The notes under the pieces: generated by a model
What the model saw: only the letters and a program-made list of their open reading frames with translations
Told to the model about the DNA's origin: nothing
Database searches by the model: none
Translations under genes and position numbers: made by a program
Source of the DNA: Branchipolynoe longqiensis
Lineage: Eukaryota > Annelida > Polychaeta > Phyllodocida > Polynoidae
Assembly: GCA_030323885.1 (NCBI GenBank)
Contig: CM059199.1
Location: forward strand, 35,162,590 to 35,226,589
Reading direction: 5' to 3'
Length of the DNA: 64,000 nt
In this document: positions 46,901 to 55,600 of the stretch, one piece after another
Layout: the number at the start of each line of letters is the position of its first letter
Position numbering within the stretch: position 1 is the stretch's first letter

Positions 46901-49195
46901 TCAGCTCCAACATCACGTTTTCTATAGTTTCCTGCAAGTGAAAAATGGATTAGATGTATGTCAGTGTCAGCAGAATTAGGTTCACCAACAGAAGCTGCTC
47001 AAAAATAGCCTGACAAGAATGACTCAAATTTATGTTTGATTGAATTATGTACCAAAATCCAGCATGCAATTGGACCACACGAAAATCATCGGACTATCGT
47101 AAAGAGATGCAAACTGCAGTGGCATGGTCATGTTTCCCGTTTGACTGGCCAAAACCATCTTGTATGGTACAGTGAAATGGGAGAGAAGACATGGTGGACA
47201 ATGGCAAGACAATGTCAGGGAATGGAAAAGCTGCGACCCGACCTGGGGCCATATGCAGGAGTTGGTGATAGCGGCGTTTGGTGTTACAGCCTGATACTGT
47301 TTAGCTATCTCCGAGCCAGGGAATGCGGTCAAGCTGTATGCAGGAGCGCGTAACACTTACATTATAGCTAAACGTGAATATATTTATAGATTTGGGAAAT
47401 CCCTCTGCGTCTGTACCCATATATTAGGCTTAAATATATTAAATGCTATCATATTTAACAGAATTAGATACGCAATAAATGAAATTTGATGAAATTAACC
47501 CTAAATTCGAAGCAATATTAATGCTGCCGCCGTAACGGCGGCGATATTAATATTTATATTTTTGAATCGACGAACGTAAAGTAAACAAATGGCCGCAGCC
47601 GCATCGACGTCGCTTTCCATACTGACGGCGGTTGCTTGCATTCGTTCGTTGATTCAAAAATATTAATATTAATATCGCCGCAGTTGCGGCGGCAGTGTTA
47701 ATATTGCTTCGAATTTAGGGTTAATTTCATCAAAGTTCACTTATTGCGTATCTAATTCTGTTAAATATGATAGCATTTAATATATTTAAGGCCTAATGAA
47801 CTCACTATACCTCCTATCTATCAGGGGTAAGCTAACACCGGTTAAGCTTTTGGTGTTAGGCCTATCACCGCCTCGTGCATACCATTTTTCGCCGCTAACC
47901 GGGAAATTCCCTCCTACCACAGTTTTGGCTCGCTAACAACGAATACCACCGACTCCTGCATACGGCCCCTGGAGTTTCACAAGTCCCGGAGGGCAGTGAG
48001 TGGAGAACAGGCAAAAATGAAGAACACTGGTTGCAAAGTCATCTGTGGTTCCCCATAGAGACTCACAGTCACAGTTACAGGATTGATGATGATGTTGATG
48101 ATGATGATGATGATGACAAGGCTATGTAGAAAACTGGGACATGAAACTCTCCCTGGGCTCCAACAGCCTAGAAGCTAAAGCATGAACAAATAAATATATA
48201 TACAGTAAAACGTCGCTAACCGACTACCCTCCACAGATCGATCACTCCCCTATATCGATCGCTTTATTTGGGTCCCAAATGATCGCCCATACAATACCAT
48301 TGTAACGATAAAGAAAACTCCCTAAACAGACCACATCCACAAATGGACCATCCGGATATAAATTATATACACTACTATATTATATATATATAACAAGACT
48401 CACAAAGCCATATATATATTTTTTAATATATAAGTTCATCAAGGACAAAAGAAGAAAACTTGAGTTTCGTATTAACAAAATTATTGTTAATCTAAATCTT
48501 AAAACCATAGACATATATTATATAGTCATAGACATCAGGCATTGCAGTTTGACAGATGCATTTATCATCTTATTAATATGTTAATCTTGGTTGGTTAATT
48601 GTAGTAATACCGTAATACCAGTATGTGTTTCCCCTTTTTCTTCAAGAGCCATGGAGATAATAATTTATAATATTCCTTTGCAAGTGGTTAAAATAACTGG
48701 AGGATTGTGAGGGGCCGGTCAAATGGCAGCTGTCGCCGCGGAGTAGTATCAAACAGATGTGAATGAGGAGGTGGGTGTGGGTGTGGGTGTGGGTGCGGGG
48801 GTCATTGACCCCACCCACCCACGCCTACCCATCGCATACGAGTGGTATCTTGTACAATGGAAAATAAGCGCATAGGAGTGCACATAACCGAATAAAGTTG
48901 ATTATAACTCAGACATAAGGTAACCACATCCACACACCAGCAAGATATGTTGATGCGTGAAGATTAAGAATGAACAGCAATCCGCCAGGGGAGTTTTATG
49001 GGCCGCCGTGAACATTTATCAGACGTCAACACGACTCACTTATTTCACAGATTATCGTTCGGCGACTTGAACGGCCCCTGTTTTGAAATGCTGCAAACCG
49101 TATCGAATCTAGAGGGAACTCACCTCTGTTTGTTCATCGATAAAATCGTCTTCATTGTCATCATCTAGAGCTAGGATGTCCTCGAGTCCGGCCAT
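29702..49195 (-). CDS. ATXN7L3: ATXN7L3 / SGF11, SAGA deubiquitinase-module subunit
   Basis: Twelve coding exons on the minus strand: 49195-49124, 46931-46816, 44224-44208, 43173-43005, 41740-41640, 39996-39928, 37134-37057, 34949-34924, 33414-33371, 32116-32045, 31850-31720, 29799-29702 (stop TGA). All junctions are GT-AG and phases close to 330 aa (human about 347). Seen: GLCFEVHRA helix (exon 2); Sgf11 zinc finger C92-x2-C95-x11-H107-x3-C111 inside [20 protein letters not shown]; acidic DND tract then [15 protein letters not shown]7 zinc motif C218-x10-C229-x5-C235-x2-H238; LQWE; basic tail ending NSLYDFV. Known for the family: it anchors USP22/ENY2 in the SAGA DUB module, which removes ubiquitin from histone H2B in the nucleus. 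The N-terminus ([20 protein letters not shown]) is acidic and differs from vertebrates. Introns are full of SINEs and MITEs. Shares a divergent promoter with HUS1. Confidence 0.95.
29838..29990. repeat. Imperfect tandem duplication in ATXN7L3 intron 11
   Basis: AAGAAACATTTTxTTATTT followed by AATTGTTGGxxTGGT occurs twice about 75 bp apart. Confidence 0.6.
30230..30500. repeat. Three-copy 90-bp tandem repeat
   Basis: Units begin AAGGTATATAACTAGAGAAG near 30233, 30323 and 30414 and contain TTAATTGATTAATGAATTAA. Copies are almost identical, so the amplification is recent. Lies in ATXN7L3 intron 11. Confidence 0.93.
30708..30795 (-). mobile_element. Repeat-C, diverged
   Basis: GGTGCTTTTACGCCTTCTGA and GGCCATATTCACGGCGAGA; palindromic end lost. 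Confidence 0.65.
30815..30995 (-). mobile_element. SINE-A, 3' half
   Basis: TATGTCCTAGCAACATCTAT through CCCATTGGGAGACCTGG to TGTGCTAAGCAGTC; head absent, followed by a short GATGATGATGA run. Confidence 0.75.
31165..31245. repeat. Repeat-D copy
   Basis: TGGCTGGAAGACCAGTGCC and GCTGACAAAAGACTTTATTC; the same phrases occur at 1798, 10925 and in the tandem block 42330-42960. Confidence 0.65.
31355..31680. repeat. G-run and GGGGAAG low-complexity tract
   Basis: Two G runs (about 31356-31372 and 31451-31467) followed by purine-rich GGGAAGGGGAAGGG. Close to ATXN7L3 exon 11 in the intron; on the sense (minus) strand it is polypyrimidine. Confidence 0.8.
32045..33414 (-). CDS. ATXN7L3: ATXN7L3 exons 9-10, SCA7 zinc-binding motif
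   Basis: Exon 9 (33414-33371) encodes [14 protein letters not shown] and exon 10 (32116-32045) encodes [20 protein letters not shown]. Together they rebuild the SCA7 motif C-x10-C-x5-C-x2-H, found in ataxin-7 and its paralogues and known to bind nucleosomes. The 1.25-kb intron holds a MITE-1 copy. Confidence 0.93.
32302..32642. mobile_element. MITE-1, complete copy in ATXN7L3 intron 9
   Basis: TTAAAGTTGCATAGTCCGAT to CATCAGACTATGCAACTTTA; 341 bp, full inner structure. Confidence 0.87.
34000..34352 (-). mobile_element. SINE-A full-length
   Basis: GTTTGTTTGTTCGTTGTTGT to CATTCGGCCACCCCATC. GGTGCAGGCCTAGA on the left and GGTGCAAGCCTAGA on the right form a 14-bp target duplication. Confidence 0.9.
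34489..34706 (+). mobile_element. SINE-B, 5'-truncated
   Basis: GGTCCACAACTGGTTCATCA through AAAGACCCCTTGCTCCTTAT to ATTAAATAAAACAAGC; head absent. Ends about 220 bp below the 26-nt exon of ATXN7L3. Confidence 0.8.
34924..34949 (-). CDS. ATXN7L3: ATXN7L3 26-nt microexon
   Basis: Acceptor TTTCAG and donor GTGAGT bracket 26 nt. It enters in phase 1 and leaves in phase 0, coding DERKTLLTQ, which aligns with PEELRSLLTTQ just before the SCA7 motif of human ATXN7L3. Confidence 0.87.
35205..35295 (-). mobile_element. tRNA-like SINE head, third type
   Basis: GGGATTCGAACCCACACC (B box) and CTAGCGTCCTAACCATTATC (A-box side) on the minus strand. A related phrase (CCGAACCCACACTTATG...CCTCCTAACCATTAG) lies at 50935-50985. 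Too diverged for a tRNA gene. Confidence 0.5.
35480..35676. mobile_element. MITE-2, complete copy
   Basis: CAGTGAAACCTCTCTAATCG to TTTAGAGAGGTTTTACTGTA; 197 bp with the AATGGACCATTT inner block. Confidence 0.87.
36084..36702. mobile_element. MITE-6a, TIR element packed with ACGTAT motifs
   Basis: Left end AAGGCCCTGTCACACTACGG, right end the inverse of AAGGGCCTATCACACTACAA. The interior repeats short ACGTAT/CATACG/GTACG words tens of times. ORFs of about 110 codons on both strands follow these words and are not genes. Confidence 0.82.
37840..38148 (-). mobile_element. SINE-A
   Basis: GAGTTTTACATCGTGGCAAC to GATTCAGCTACCGCATCC; nearly full length. Confidence 0.82.
38451..39246. mobile_element. 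MITE-4 copy 2 in ATXN7L3 intron 6
   Basis: Same orientation and same ends as copy 1 (ATATGGGTCACTCTCCT... GAGAGTGACCCATA). Differences are scattered substitutions plus a few small indels, so both copies are fairly young. Confidence 0.87.
39290..39485 (-). mobile_element. SINE-A, head half
   Basis: GGCCTATCCCAGTAATGCCA to CTTGGCTAACCGG; contains two tandem versions of the B-box segment (CAGGGTTTGTACCC and CAGGTTTGAACCCC). Confidence 0.65.
39582..39870 (+). mobile_element. SINE-A, 5'-eroded
   Basis: CAGGCTTCCCGTGCAGAGAA to CCCCAAACAAATAAATAA. It ends about 58 bp from the ATXN7L3 exon 6 donor (39927). Confidence 0.75.
40240..40690 (+). repeat. Repeat-E copy 1, CAT-repeat element with open frame
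   Basis: A (CAT)n run at 40255-40289 is followed by a 450-bp block whose + frame reads [12 protein letters not shown]...[10 protein letters not shown]...[16 protein letters not shown]. The same block, inverted, lies at 60430-60870 with about 12 amino-acid differences over 95. Unrecognised family; it could be the coding scrap of a transposable element. Confidence 0.75.
40890..41272 (+). mobile_element. LINE 3' fragment (CR1/L2-like)
   Basis: Encodes [22 protein letters not shown] and, after a frame shift, phrases of the typical C-terminal end of reverse transcriptase ORFs (RIDFKILLLVYKALHGLAPEYL...). The 3' UTR shows TGTAAAGCGCATGAGAATGG and AGGCGCTATATAAATGTTTT, the usual end of such LINEs. 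Broken and inactive. Confidence 0.85.
41907..42270. mobile_element. MITE-1, degraded
   Basis: TTAAGCTGCATATTCCGATG at the left with recognisable inner blocks and a 50-bp internal duplication (TTGATTCTAC...CTGGTGCA twice); right end lost. Confidence 0.7.
42330..43004. repeat. Tandem block copying the ATXN7L3 exon 4 donor plus Repeat-D
   Basis: Units start near 42456, 42660, 42854 and 42991 (the real exon edge). Each has GCATGCGCAC-like sequence, ACCTCCTGCTGGCGATGC and a Repeat-D stretch (CTTTATTCACTGAATAAA). On the minus strand each retains GCATCGCCAGCAGGAG|GT or a close variant. Confidence 0.88.
43005..43173 (-). CDS. ATXN7L3: ATXN7L3 exon 4, Sgf11 zinc finger
   Basis: Encodes [12 protein letters not shown], the C2HC zinc finger [20 protein letters not shown] and [11 protein letters not shown]. 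The finger contacts the nucleosome acidic patch/USP22 surface in known DUB-module structures. The exon ends at AGGAG|GTCAGT; the donor region is repeated three more times in the downstream intron. Confidence 0.95.
43230..43625. repeat. Tandem repeat of about 80-120 bp before ATXN7L3 exon 4
   Basis: TTGAAAAACAGACTTGATAC and TTTTGGAGTCAGTATTGGTA, TAGCCACCTTCACAACTCAT recur about five times with variation. CACCTTCACAACTCATTCAA is also found at 43191-43210, touching the exon 4 acceptor, so the array may have grown from the acceptor side. Confidence 0.85.
43823..43907. repeat. (GT)n microsatellite
   Basis: About 42 perfect GT units followed by GGGGG; next to a minus-strand SINE-A scrap (43912-43970). 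Derived ORFs are artefacts. Confidence 0.98.
44208..44224 (-). CDS. ATXN7L3: ATXN7L3 17-nt microexon
   Basis: Flanked by a CT-rich acceptor (CTCTCTCTCTAG) and a GTAAGTG donor. It enters in phase 2 and leaves in phase 1, adding E-S-I-R-H-Y-E between exons 2 and 4, where human has DSMKDFE. Without it exons 2 and 4 are out of frame, so inclusion is needed for the zinc finger. The homologous spacing and strong splice sites make it convincing despite its size. Confidence 0.88.
44298..44800. mobile_element. MITE-6b, ACGTTA-rich TIR element with nested SINE scrap
   Basis: Ends TGCTGTCACATTACAACGCT and AGCGTCGTAATGTGACAGGC (inverted). Interior is full of ACGTT/GCGTTG/ACGTC words. A perfect hairpin AGTTTTGTGC-TT-GCACAAAACT sits at 44430-44451. 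44597-44645 is a SINE-A 3' fragment (minus) inserted later. Ends resemble MITE-6a. Confidence 0.83.
45355..45610 (-). mobile_element. SINE-A, 3'-truncated
   Basis: CGGCTTTTGACAGTGCACAC to CTGATTCGGCCATCGCTCC; B-box GGGTTTCAAACCCCC. Confidence 0.78.
45827..46172 (+). mobile_element. SINE-A full-length
   Basis: ACGCGATGGCCGAATGAGTT to AAAACTCCAACAACCAA; CCCCACTT on both sides. Its B box is interrupted by a small duplication of TTTGTGGxATTTGCGT. Confidence 0.85.
46462..46800 (-). mobile_element. SINE-A full-length, abutting ATXN7L3 exon 2
   Basis: GTTTTACATCCTAGCAACAT to GATTCGGCCATCGCGCC, flanked by TTCATTA on each side. Its head ends about 15 bp from the exon 2 donor (46815), so it forms the first bases of intron 2 in the sense direction. 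Confidence 0.88.
47036..48060 (+). mobile_element. LINE reverse-transcriptase tail split by MITE-7
   Basis: Left part 47036-47246 encodes [20 protein letters not shown] and LQWHGHVSR, then frameshifted residues; the right part 47968-48060 continues [14 protein letters not shown]. These match the C-terminal end of common LINE proteins ([28 protein letters not shown]...WTGLEF). The two parts are contiguous once 47246-47969 is removed. Confidence 0.85.
47245..47970. mobile_element. MITE-7, fold-back element of about 725 bp
   Basis: Outer TIR GGGGCCATATGCAGGAGTTG against CGACTCCTGCATACGGCCCC. A second, larger inverted pair lies inside: arm 47423-47576 against 47643-47800 (about 155 bp, with GCAATATTAATGCTGCCGCC / GGCGGCAGTGTTAATATTGC). 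Each arm has its own smaller palindrome (GCCGCCGTAACGGCGGC). No ORF. Confidence 0.9.
48201..48355. mobile_element. MITE-2, right end missing
   Basis: TACAGTAAAACGTCGCTAAC and GATCGCTTTATTTGGGTCCC blocks; stops after AAATGGACCATCC. Confidence 0.82.
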
Positions 49196-49618
49196 TCTAC
49201 CTTGCATTTCTAGGCCTTTGTACCGCGGTACGATGTCAACAAACAGCTAGCGCTGCCATCTTACTTTTGTGACCAAAGCCGGATTAGTTCTCGCTAAAAT
49301 AAGATAGGTGGCAGCGTTGTTTTACTGTTGTGCACTGACGTTAGGCGGCAGCACACAGACACAGTTAAGTTCGCGGTAACGATGGAATTCTTTTGATAGT
49401 AAAGCATCATATATTAAGGATAATGCATCACCAAATATTGCACATAGTGGTGGCGCAAAAGAAATAATCACAAATACTCCGCGATGTATTCACATCTTGA
49501 TGAATTAAGCAGGAATCAGTGTCATCTATTACGCCACCTATTATAAAGGACGGGAACTTGCACACTGGCGCGGTTCAGCCCCAGGACGCTGGTTAACCCT
49601 TAACAAATCACTATCAAA
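49196..49618. promoter_or_regulatory. Shared divergent promoter of ATXN7L3 and HUS1
   Basis: Only 423 bp separate the two start codons, and the repeat families of the window are absent. GCCATCTTA at 49255-49263 reads TAAGATGGC on the ATXN7L3 strand, a YY1-type site about 60 bp before its ATG. TGACGTTA near 49338 is an ATF/CRE-like core and AGCCGGATT near 49276 is ETS-like. No TATA box is seen. Both transcripts must start here unless a non-coding exon lies further out. Confidence 0.7.
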
Positions 49619-52600
49619 ATGAGATTTAGGGGGAAATTGGTTGACATAGGATGTATCCAACACTTCACTAGTAAGTTAACTCGCCCATACGCTGTTAATT
49701 GGAAACACGTTTTAGTAAATTATAAATCTTTGCAGTGAATGTGCATGTTGCAAAAGGTACTTACTTGTATTATCACTCATCATCTCATGTCAACTTTGAT
49801 ACACATAACATTGTAAATGGGGTGTTGCAATACAATAGACCCCCGCCAGTTAAGCTGGAAAGTACCCGAATAGAGCGGTTCCAGATTCTGCCGATAGATA
49901 TCACTAGCTTAACTGTGGGGGTGTGTTACGTGAAGAGAGCGGCAGTGAAATTCCAGAATAAAAATACAATATAGTTGTCTTTTTATATATAGTAAAACCT
50001 CTACATCCACCGTCCACGGGACCACCTTTAAATGGTCCATTTAGGGAGGTGGTCGGTTTAGAGAGTTAGAATAACTTTTCAATGGTATTGTTGGGACCCA
50101 AATAAAGCGATCGATATAGGGGAGGGTTCGGTATAGAGAGGTTTTACTGCATATATATTACAAGGATAAGAGCTTGAATCCTGTTGTGATATGAATATGT
50201 GAATATAATCAGGCATTTGATTATTTTTCCAGGCATTCTTTACGGAGATATAGCATGTTAAATCATAGGCACTCGAGGGAATGTACCCGCATAGAGTGGT
50301 TCCAGATTCTGCCGATAGATGTCAGTAGCTTATCTGGCGGGGTCTATTAATAATATTTATTCATTCACCAACCTGTTGTAATGTTTGATAGATTGCAGTT
50401 TGAATCTCGTAATACAATCTCTTTTTTTATTTGGTGATATGCACAGGAGTTGTGAGTACAATCTCGAAGCTTGCCAAAAACTGCACATTGAGGCTGACAA
50501 CGACCAAGCTCTATTTCATCCTGTCTGAACGAGCTGTTAACGGCAGTGTCAGCATCTGGTGTGAACTGCCACAGGTAGGACAGTACTACTACTAGTACTA
50601 GTTTGTTTGTTTGTTGTTGTTTTACGTCCTAGCAACATCTAAGGTCATATCAGTACTAGTAGTACAAGTATCCCTCTTAAAGGGGCCTGGGATTCGCCAT
50701 GGGGGTTATGCTCATTTCTACACCAGGGGTAGATAAAATATTCATTTCCAGTAGTACCAATTGCAAGTCTCATAGTCACACATACAATTTCAAAGTATCA
50801 AAATATCCAGATAGCGCACTTATAGTTCATATAAGAATGGTTCAACACTACAGCGAGCATCATCTGCAGAATGGTCATGGCACCAATGTCATTGGGAGTT
50901 TAAAAAAAATGAGACTATTGTGCTTGGAGTGTCACCCGAACCCACACTTATGTCATTCCGGGATAGCCTCCTAACCATTAGTTTATCTAACATCCATGAT
51001 GCATGCAATCCACCAACTCATGCTTAGCTATGTTTGCGGAATTTCACCAGGGAATTCCCGTGAGCCTCATTGCACTATTACCCTGAATACCACCAAGGGT
51101 CATAATTGGAATTATGCTCTTTTCCAACTGTATAACATGTGGAAGTTTCTTATTATCGTTTCCCAGAGTCATTTCTTCAACGAATACGCGATGGATGGTG
51201 TGTCTGAGGAGCATAATGAGATCTTCCTTGAGTTGCAACCGGAGAACCTCGTCAAGTCACTGAAGGCCGCTCAAAATGCAAAATCCGTCAAGGTGAAACT
51301 CACAAAAAAACACACAGCCTGCCTCACATTGGAGGTTGAACTGGTGAGCTTCATTGGTATTGCTCCCTTTTCTCCACTTTTCACATCGTAAAATATAGGA
51401 ACCTACTTGGGGATAGGTTGAAAGGATGTGGGTTTTTTTTTTTCATGATAAGAAAAAAGTAGGCCTATCTAGTATTTGATAAAAGGATACCCCATTTCCG
51501 AACCTTAAGCACTTACATAGATTTGATCTTCGATATTTGTGCACTTATTCACTGGATGCGGTGGCAGAATCGATAACAGCGCTAGATTCCCGTGCAAAAG
51601 GTCAGTGGTTCAAATCCTGGCCGAGTCAAATCAACGACCGAGATCATTGTCGCTACCTAACCTGGCACTCAGCATTAATAGGAATAAGTAAAGCCTCGTT
51701 AACTCACAATGAGGATAATGGGGAAGCACTATGAAGTCGCCATGAGTACACATTGTCACAATTCGGTACCCATCCTAATATTGATTTATTATGGTGCTAG
51801 GACATAACAACCTCAACAAACAAACATGCACTTATTAAACATTTATTGTTGCATAGAACGAATACTAAGTCAATTTAATAGAACCTGTCACTGCTTAAGT
51901 TTATGATGTCCACTTTTTAGGTGCGCACAGCAAAATAAATTAAAAATATGTTCCGTTCTATATAGCACCTAAGTTAGCCCTTTAAAATAAGTCCTAATTC
52001 ATGCCACGGAAAAGTAGCATATTTGTATTTAAAAATAAAATTGGATTATACGTTAAATTTGGGGTATGTGCAACTCATTTCAGAGATGAATTTTTGTTGT
52101 ATTTCAGCCGTCCCTTGCCAGTCACTCTCGGGTCGTAGTACATGATGTTCCAGTTAATGTCATACCAAGACGTCTATGGGACGAGTTTGACGAGCCTGCC
52201 ATGCCTGACTTTGATGTAAGTTATTAAAGTTGAGTTGAGAAAAGTTTTGTATTTAATTTTTACGAATATAACTTATTAACTGTCCTTTGTGAGAGGTTAC
52301 AGCTTCTGGAAAGCAGGGTCCGTACATTGCCTGGAAAGTCTTGAACAATCTTCATCTGCCCCATTTGAAGGCTTTGAAAAGCATTGAATTTAACCTATTT
52401 TGAGTAATTAGTCTCAAAAAGTCTTGAATTCCATTAAACTGTCCCCACTGATCTAAATTCATCCTAAATCGCCATTTGGCATTGTTATTATTTTCCTGAA
52501 ATCCAACAGAAAATAGTCTTGAATTCCTCTCAAAAACAGCCTTGAAAAGCCTTGAATTCCAATCTGCACATTTGTGCGAGCCCTTGGAAAGCCACAGGGG

Positions 52601-55600
52601 CCTGGATAGAATTGTATGTGACTATGAGACATCATTAGGCCTATTTCATTCAAATATTCTTTAATTCATAAACAAATATACAAAGATATTGCCTAAATAG
52701 TACTGCCTATATGACAGCTACACAGCTCTGTCATAGATACTATGTTTCAACTGAGGGCACACTGCAGGGCAGTATGTCAAATCGCTAAGTGCGCTGGCCT
52801 CCCATGCGAAAGGTCGTGGGTTCGATCCCTGCCTAAAGCCCATCCCTATCTTTCATTGTAGACTATACTTTAAATTTACTTTGCATCTATAACAACATTC
52901 CTTCTAATGGCAAAACTAAGTAGGGCTTTTACTATACACCTTTGTTCTTTCCAATGTTTTTTTTTTCTTCTAATCTAGATTACAGTAAAATTGTCCTAGC
53001 AAATATTGGACATTTGATAAAATAGTGCACTGTGTGAATCATGATGAATGTGTATTCACCACTTCCCGCCACCTTCTTACATGGAAGCTGTAGCCTGTAG
53101 CTGTGATGGATCGTAGCTTCAGTCCTTCATGAGGGACACAGAACACACAATTTGTCTATGTGCATTTTTTTTCTCTGATTAATCGACAAAATTATTTAAA
53201 AAAAAGAAAAAGATTAAAGAATGGAAAAAAGACAATTCTGTAAGAACTGCCATGGTAGGATAACAGTGACCTGGCCGATTGCTAATTAAATGTCTATTGA
53301 TGAATACTTCTACTTTCAGGTCAGTATCTACATGCCCCCATTGAAGTCTCTAAAGAGTATCGTGGAGCGCATGAAGAACCTCAGTAACTTCATGGTGAGT
53401 CTTTGAAGATTTCACACCATGCATCATATGATTACTTCATTCCACCACCTCGTCTTTGAGACCGGGCGCGGTGGCCGAATCGGTAGAGCACAGGCCTCGC
53501 ATGCGGAAGATCGGGAGTTCGCGAGTTCGATTCCCGGTCGAGTTAAACCAATGACGTAAAAATTGATACATGTCGCTTCCTAGCCTGGTGCTTGGTATTA
53601 TTAGGATAGGGCAAGGACTGGTTAGCTCGGTGTCAGGATAATGTGACTGAGTGTGATATCGAGTCATGGTGCCGGCGGACTGATTTCCCAGTGGGGAAGC
53701 CCTATAAAATGGCCCTGAGTGCGTACTGTCCCAAGTCGGTACCCATCCTGATATGACCTTAGATGTTGCTAGGACGTAAAATAACAACAAACAAACAAAC
53801 CTCGTCCTTGAGAAATAAGAGAACACAGGTCTGACAGATCTCCGCAATTTCCCGGATTTCCATAATTTTTATATTTACCAATTAACGCTAAACAAAATGC
53901 GGTAGATTATGACAACACTTGGGTAGTTCGAATCCCGTTCTTATATGACCTTAGATGTTTCTAGAACATAAAACCCAAACAAGAACGAGTTAGATATAGG
54001 TGATAATATATTCACAATAAAGATAGTTGAAACCTGACTTCCGGTATTTTTCCGCGATTCTCCGACAGTGCTAATCCTATGGGGAAATTCGTCGTCGGTG
54101 GTAATAATCTCTGCTTAATTCCCGCGTTTTTTTTTAATTGGAGATCACTTTCAATCCTTCGACGATTTTAGACTGAAAACATGGCATAAAAGTGTTCAAC
54201 TATATGTTTAATGATAGTATGTAGTGTGTGACAACGACTGATAATGGTTTGTTGATTAATGAATAGTACTTTAGTAGGCCTATATATCACTTGAAATGAT
54301 TAAATGTTGTTTTATTTTAGTTCTTTGTCACATTGTTTATTTAAGCAATATACATATGCACATTGGAATAAGTTGAGAAAAAAAGACCCTTGATGTTCTT
54401 ATTCACAGAAATATAAAAATATAATAAAATTGGCAATTTTACATCTAATTTTGGATCCAATAATATTATTTTAAACATTATATGGTCATATTTGAAATGT
54501 AATTTCAATTCCAATGGCCAGTTTCATAATAACAATCGTTTTAATCGTGCTATAATATTCATAGCAATATGTGAATGTTTCAAGCAAATCCTTTTTTAAT
54601 GATAATTATTTTTGCGACGCTTTGTCTAACTCTTTGGTTTGAATCGACCAGGGTTCCAAACTGGCGGTCCGAATCCCATGATCTACCAAAACAGAAGGCA
54701 GGTGCTCTACTCATTCGGCCACTTTGTCTGGTGACTTAATAATATTCTTTCTATGCGACAAGAAAATGATTGAGGAGTGTGCTAATATCTTAGTCAGAAA
54801 TCTAAAATCAAATGTTTCAATTCTGCTTCAGTATGCTTTCATGGGATTGTGTAATCTTAAATGATAGTTGCAATATTACACCACAAAACCATGCTGATTG
54901 GTTGGTATATTTATTTAGACGCTGTCAGCCAATGGAAATGGCGAAATGAAGTTGGAGGTAGAGACGGACCTGGCCAAGGTGACGACCCACTTCAGAGACC
55001 TGGAGATCCCAACTTGGAGTAAGAAGGCTTCTCATTCTCTGGCCATTTTAGAAAGTAAATAACCTCAGTAAGGGGTTCCACTTGGAAGTAATCAAAATAC
55101 ATTTATTTTATGTTCTGTCATGTGTTGAAAAGTAGCGATTTTGCTCGCCAGCTAATGATTTAAAGAACCCATCGCAATAGGTGTGTTCCGAGCTTTGCTT
55201 GTCTCCCAGGATTGATTGATTGGTGGTTGCTTTACGCCGTGTCGGCAGCATAGGCCATATTCATGGCGAGAAATGTTAGTTTTTTGTTCAAACCATCGCT
55301 TTTACATTTAAAAGCAGACAATCAATTATGTGCCAATAGACACTCATTAAATTAGAAAGCTCACAATCATATATTTGTGGTCAAGGGAAAAAGCTTGGTT
55401 TGGTTCTTGCCATACATTTGTTTCTAATGTAGATTGCAGTGATATTGGCGTAGAAAATATTTTACATTAGATAAAAACATCCACCCCCTACCCCCACCTA
55501 GTCACTATATTAGTTTGCAGCAACTCAATATTAAAGACAATTTCAGATTGTTCATGAATATTTATTGTAAGACCAAGTAAGATAAGTACAGCTATAAAGA

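Noticed and set aside
47423..47800. Replication origin or CRISPR-like palindromes
   Set aside because: The symmetry is one inverted pair within a TIR element, not a spaced array, and the host is eukaryotic.
53462..53535. Possible functional tRNA gene
   Set aside because: A and B boxes are present but the segment does not close a cloverleaf and continues into the SINE-A body with a target duplication.
53437..53847. 136-codon minus-strand ORF
   Set aside because: It is the reverse reading of a full SINE-A; similar peptides ([16 protein letters not shown]) appear at every SINE-A copy.
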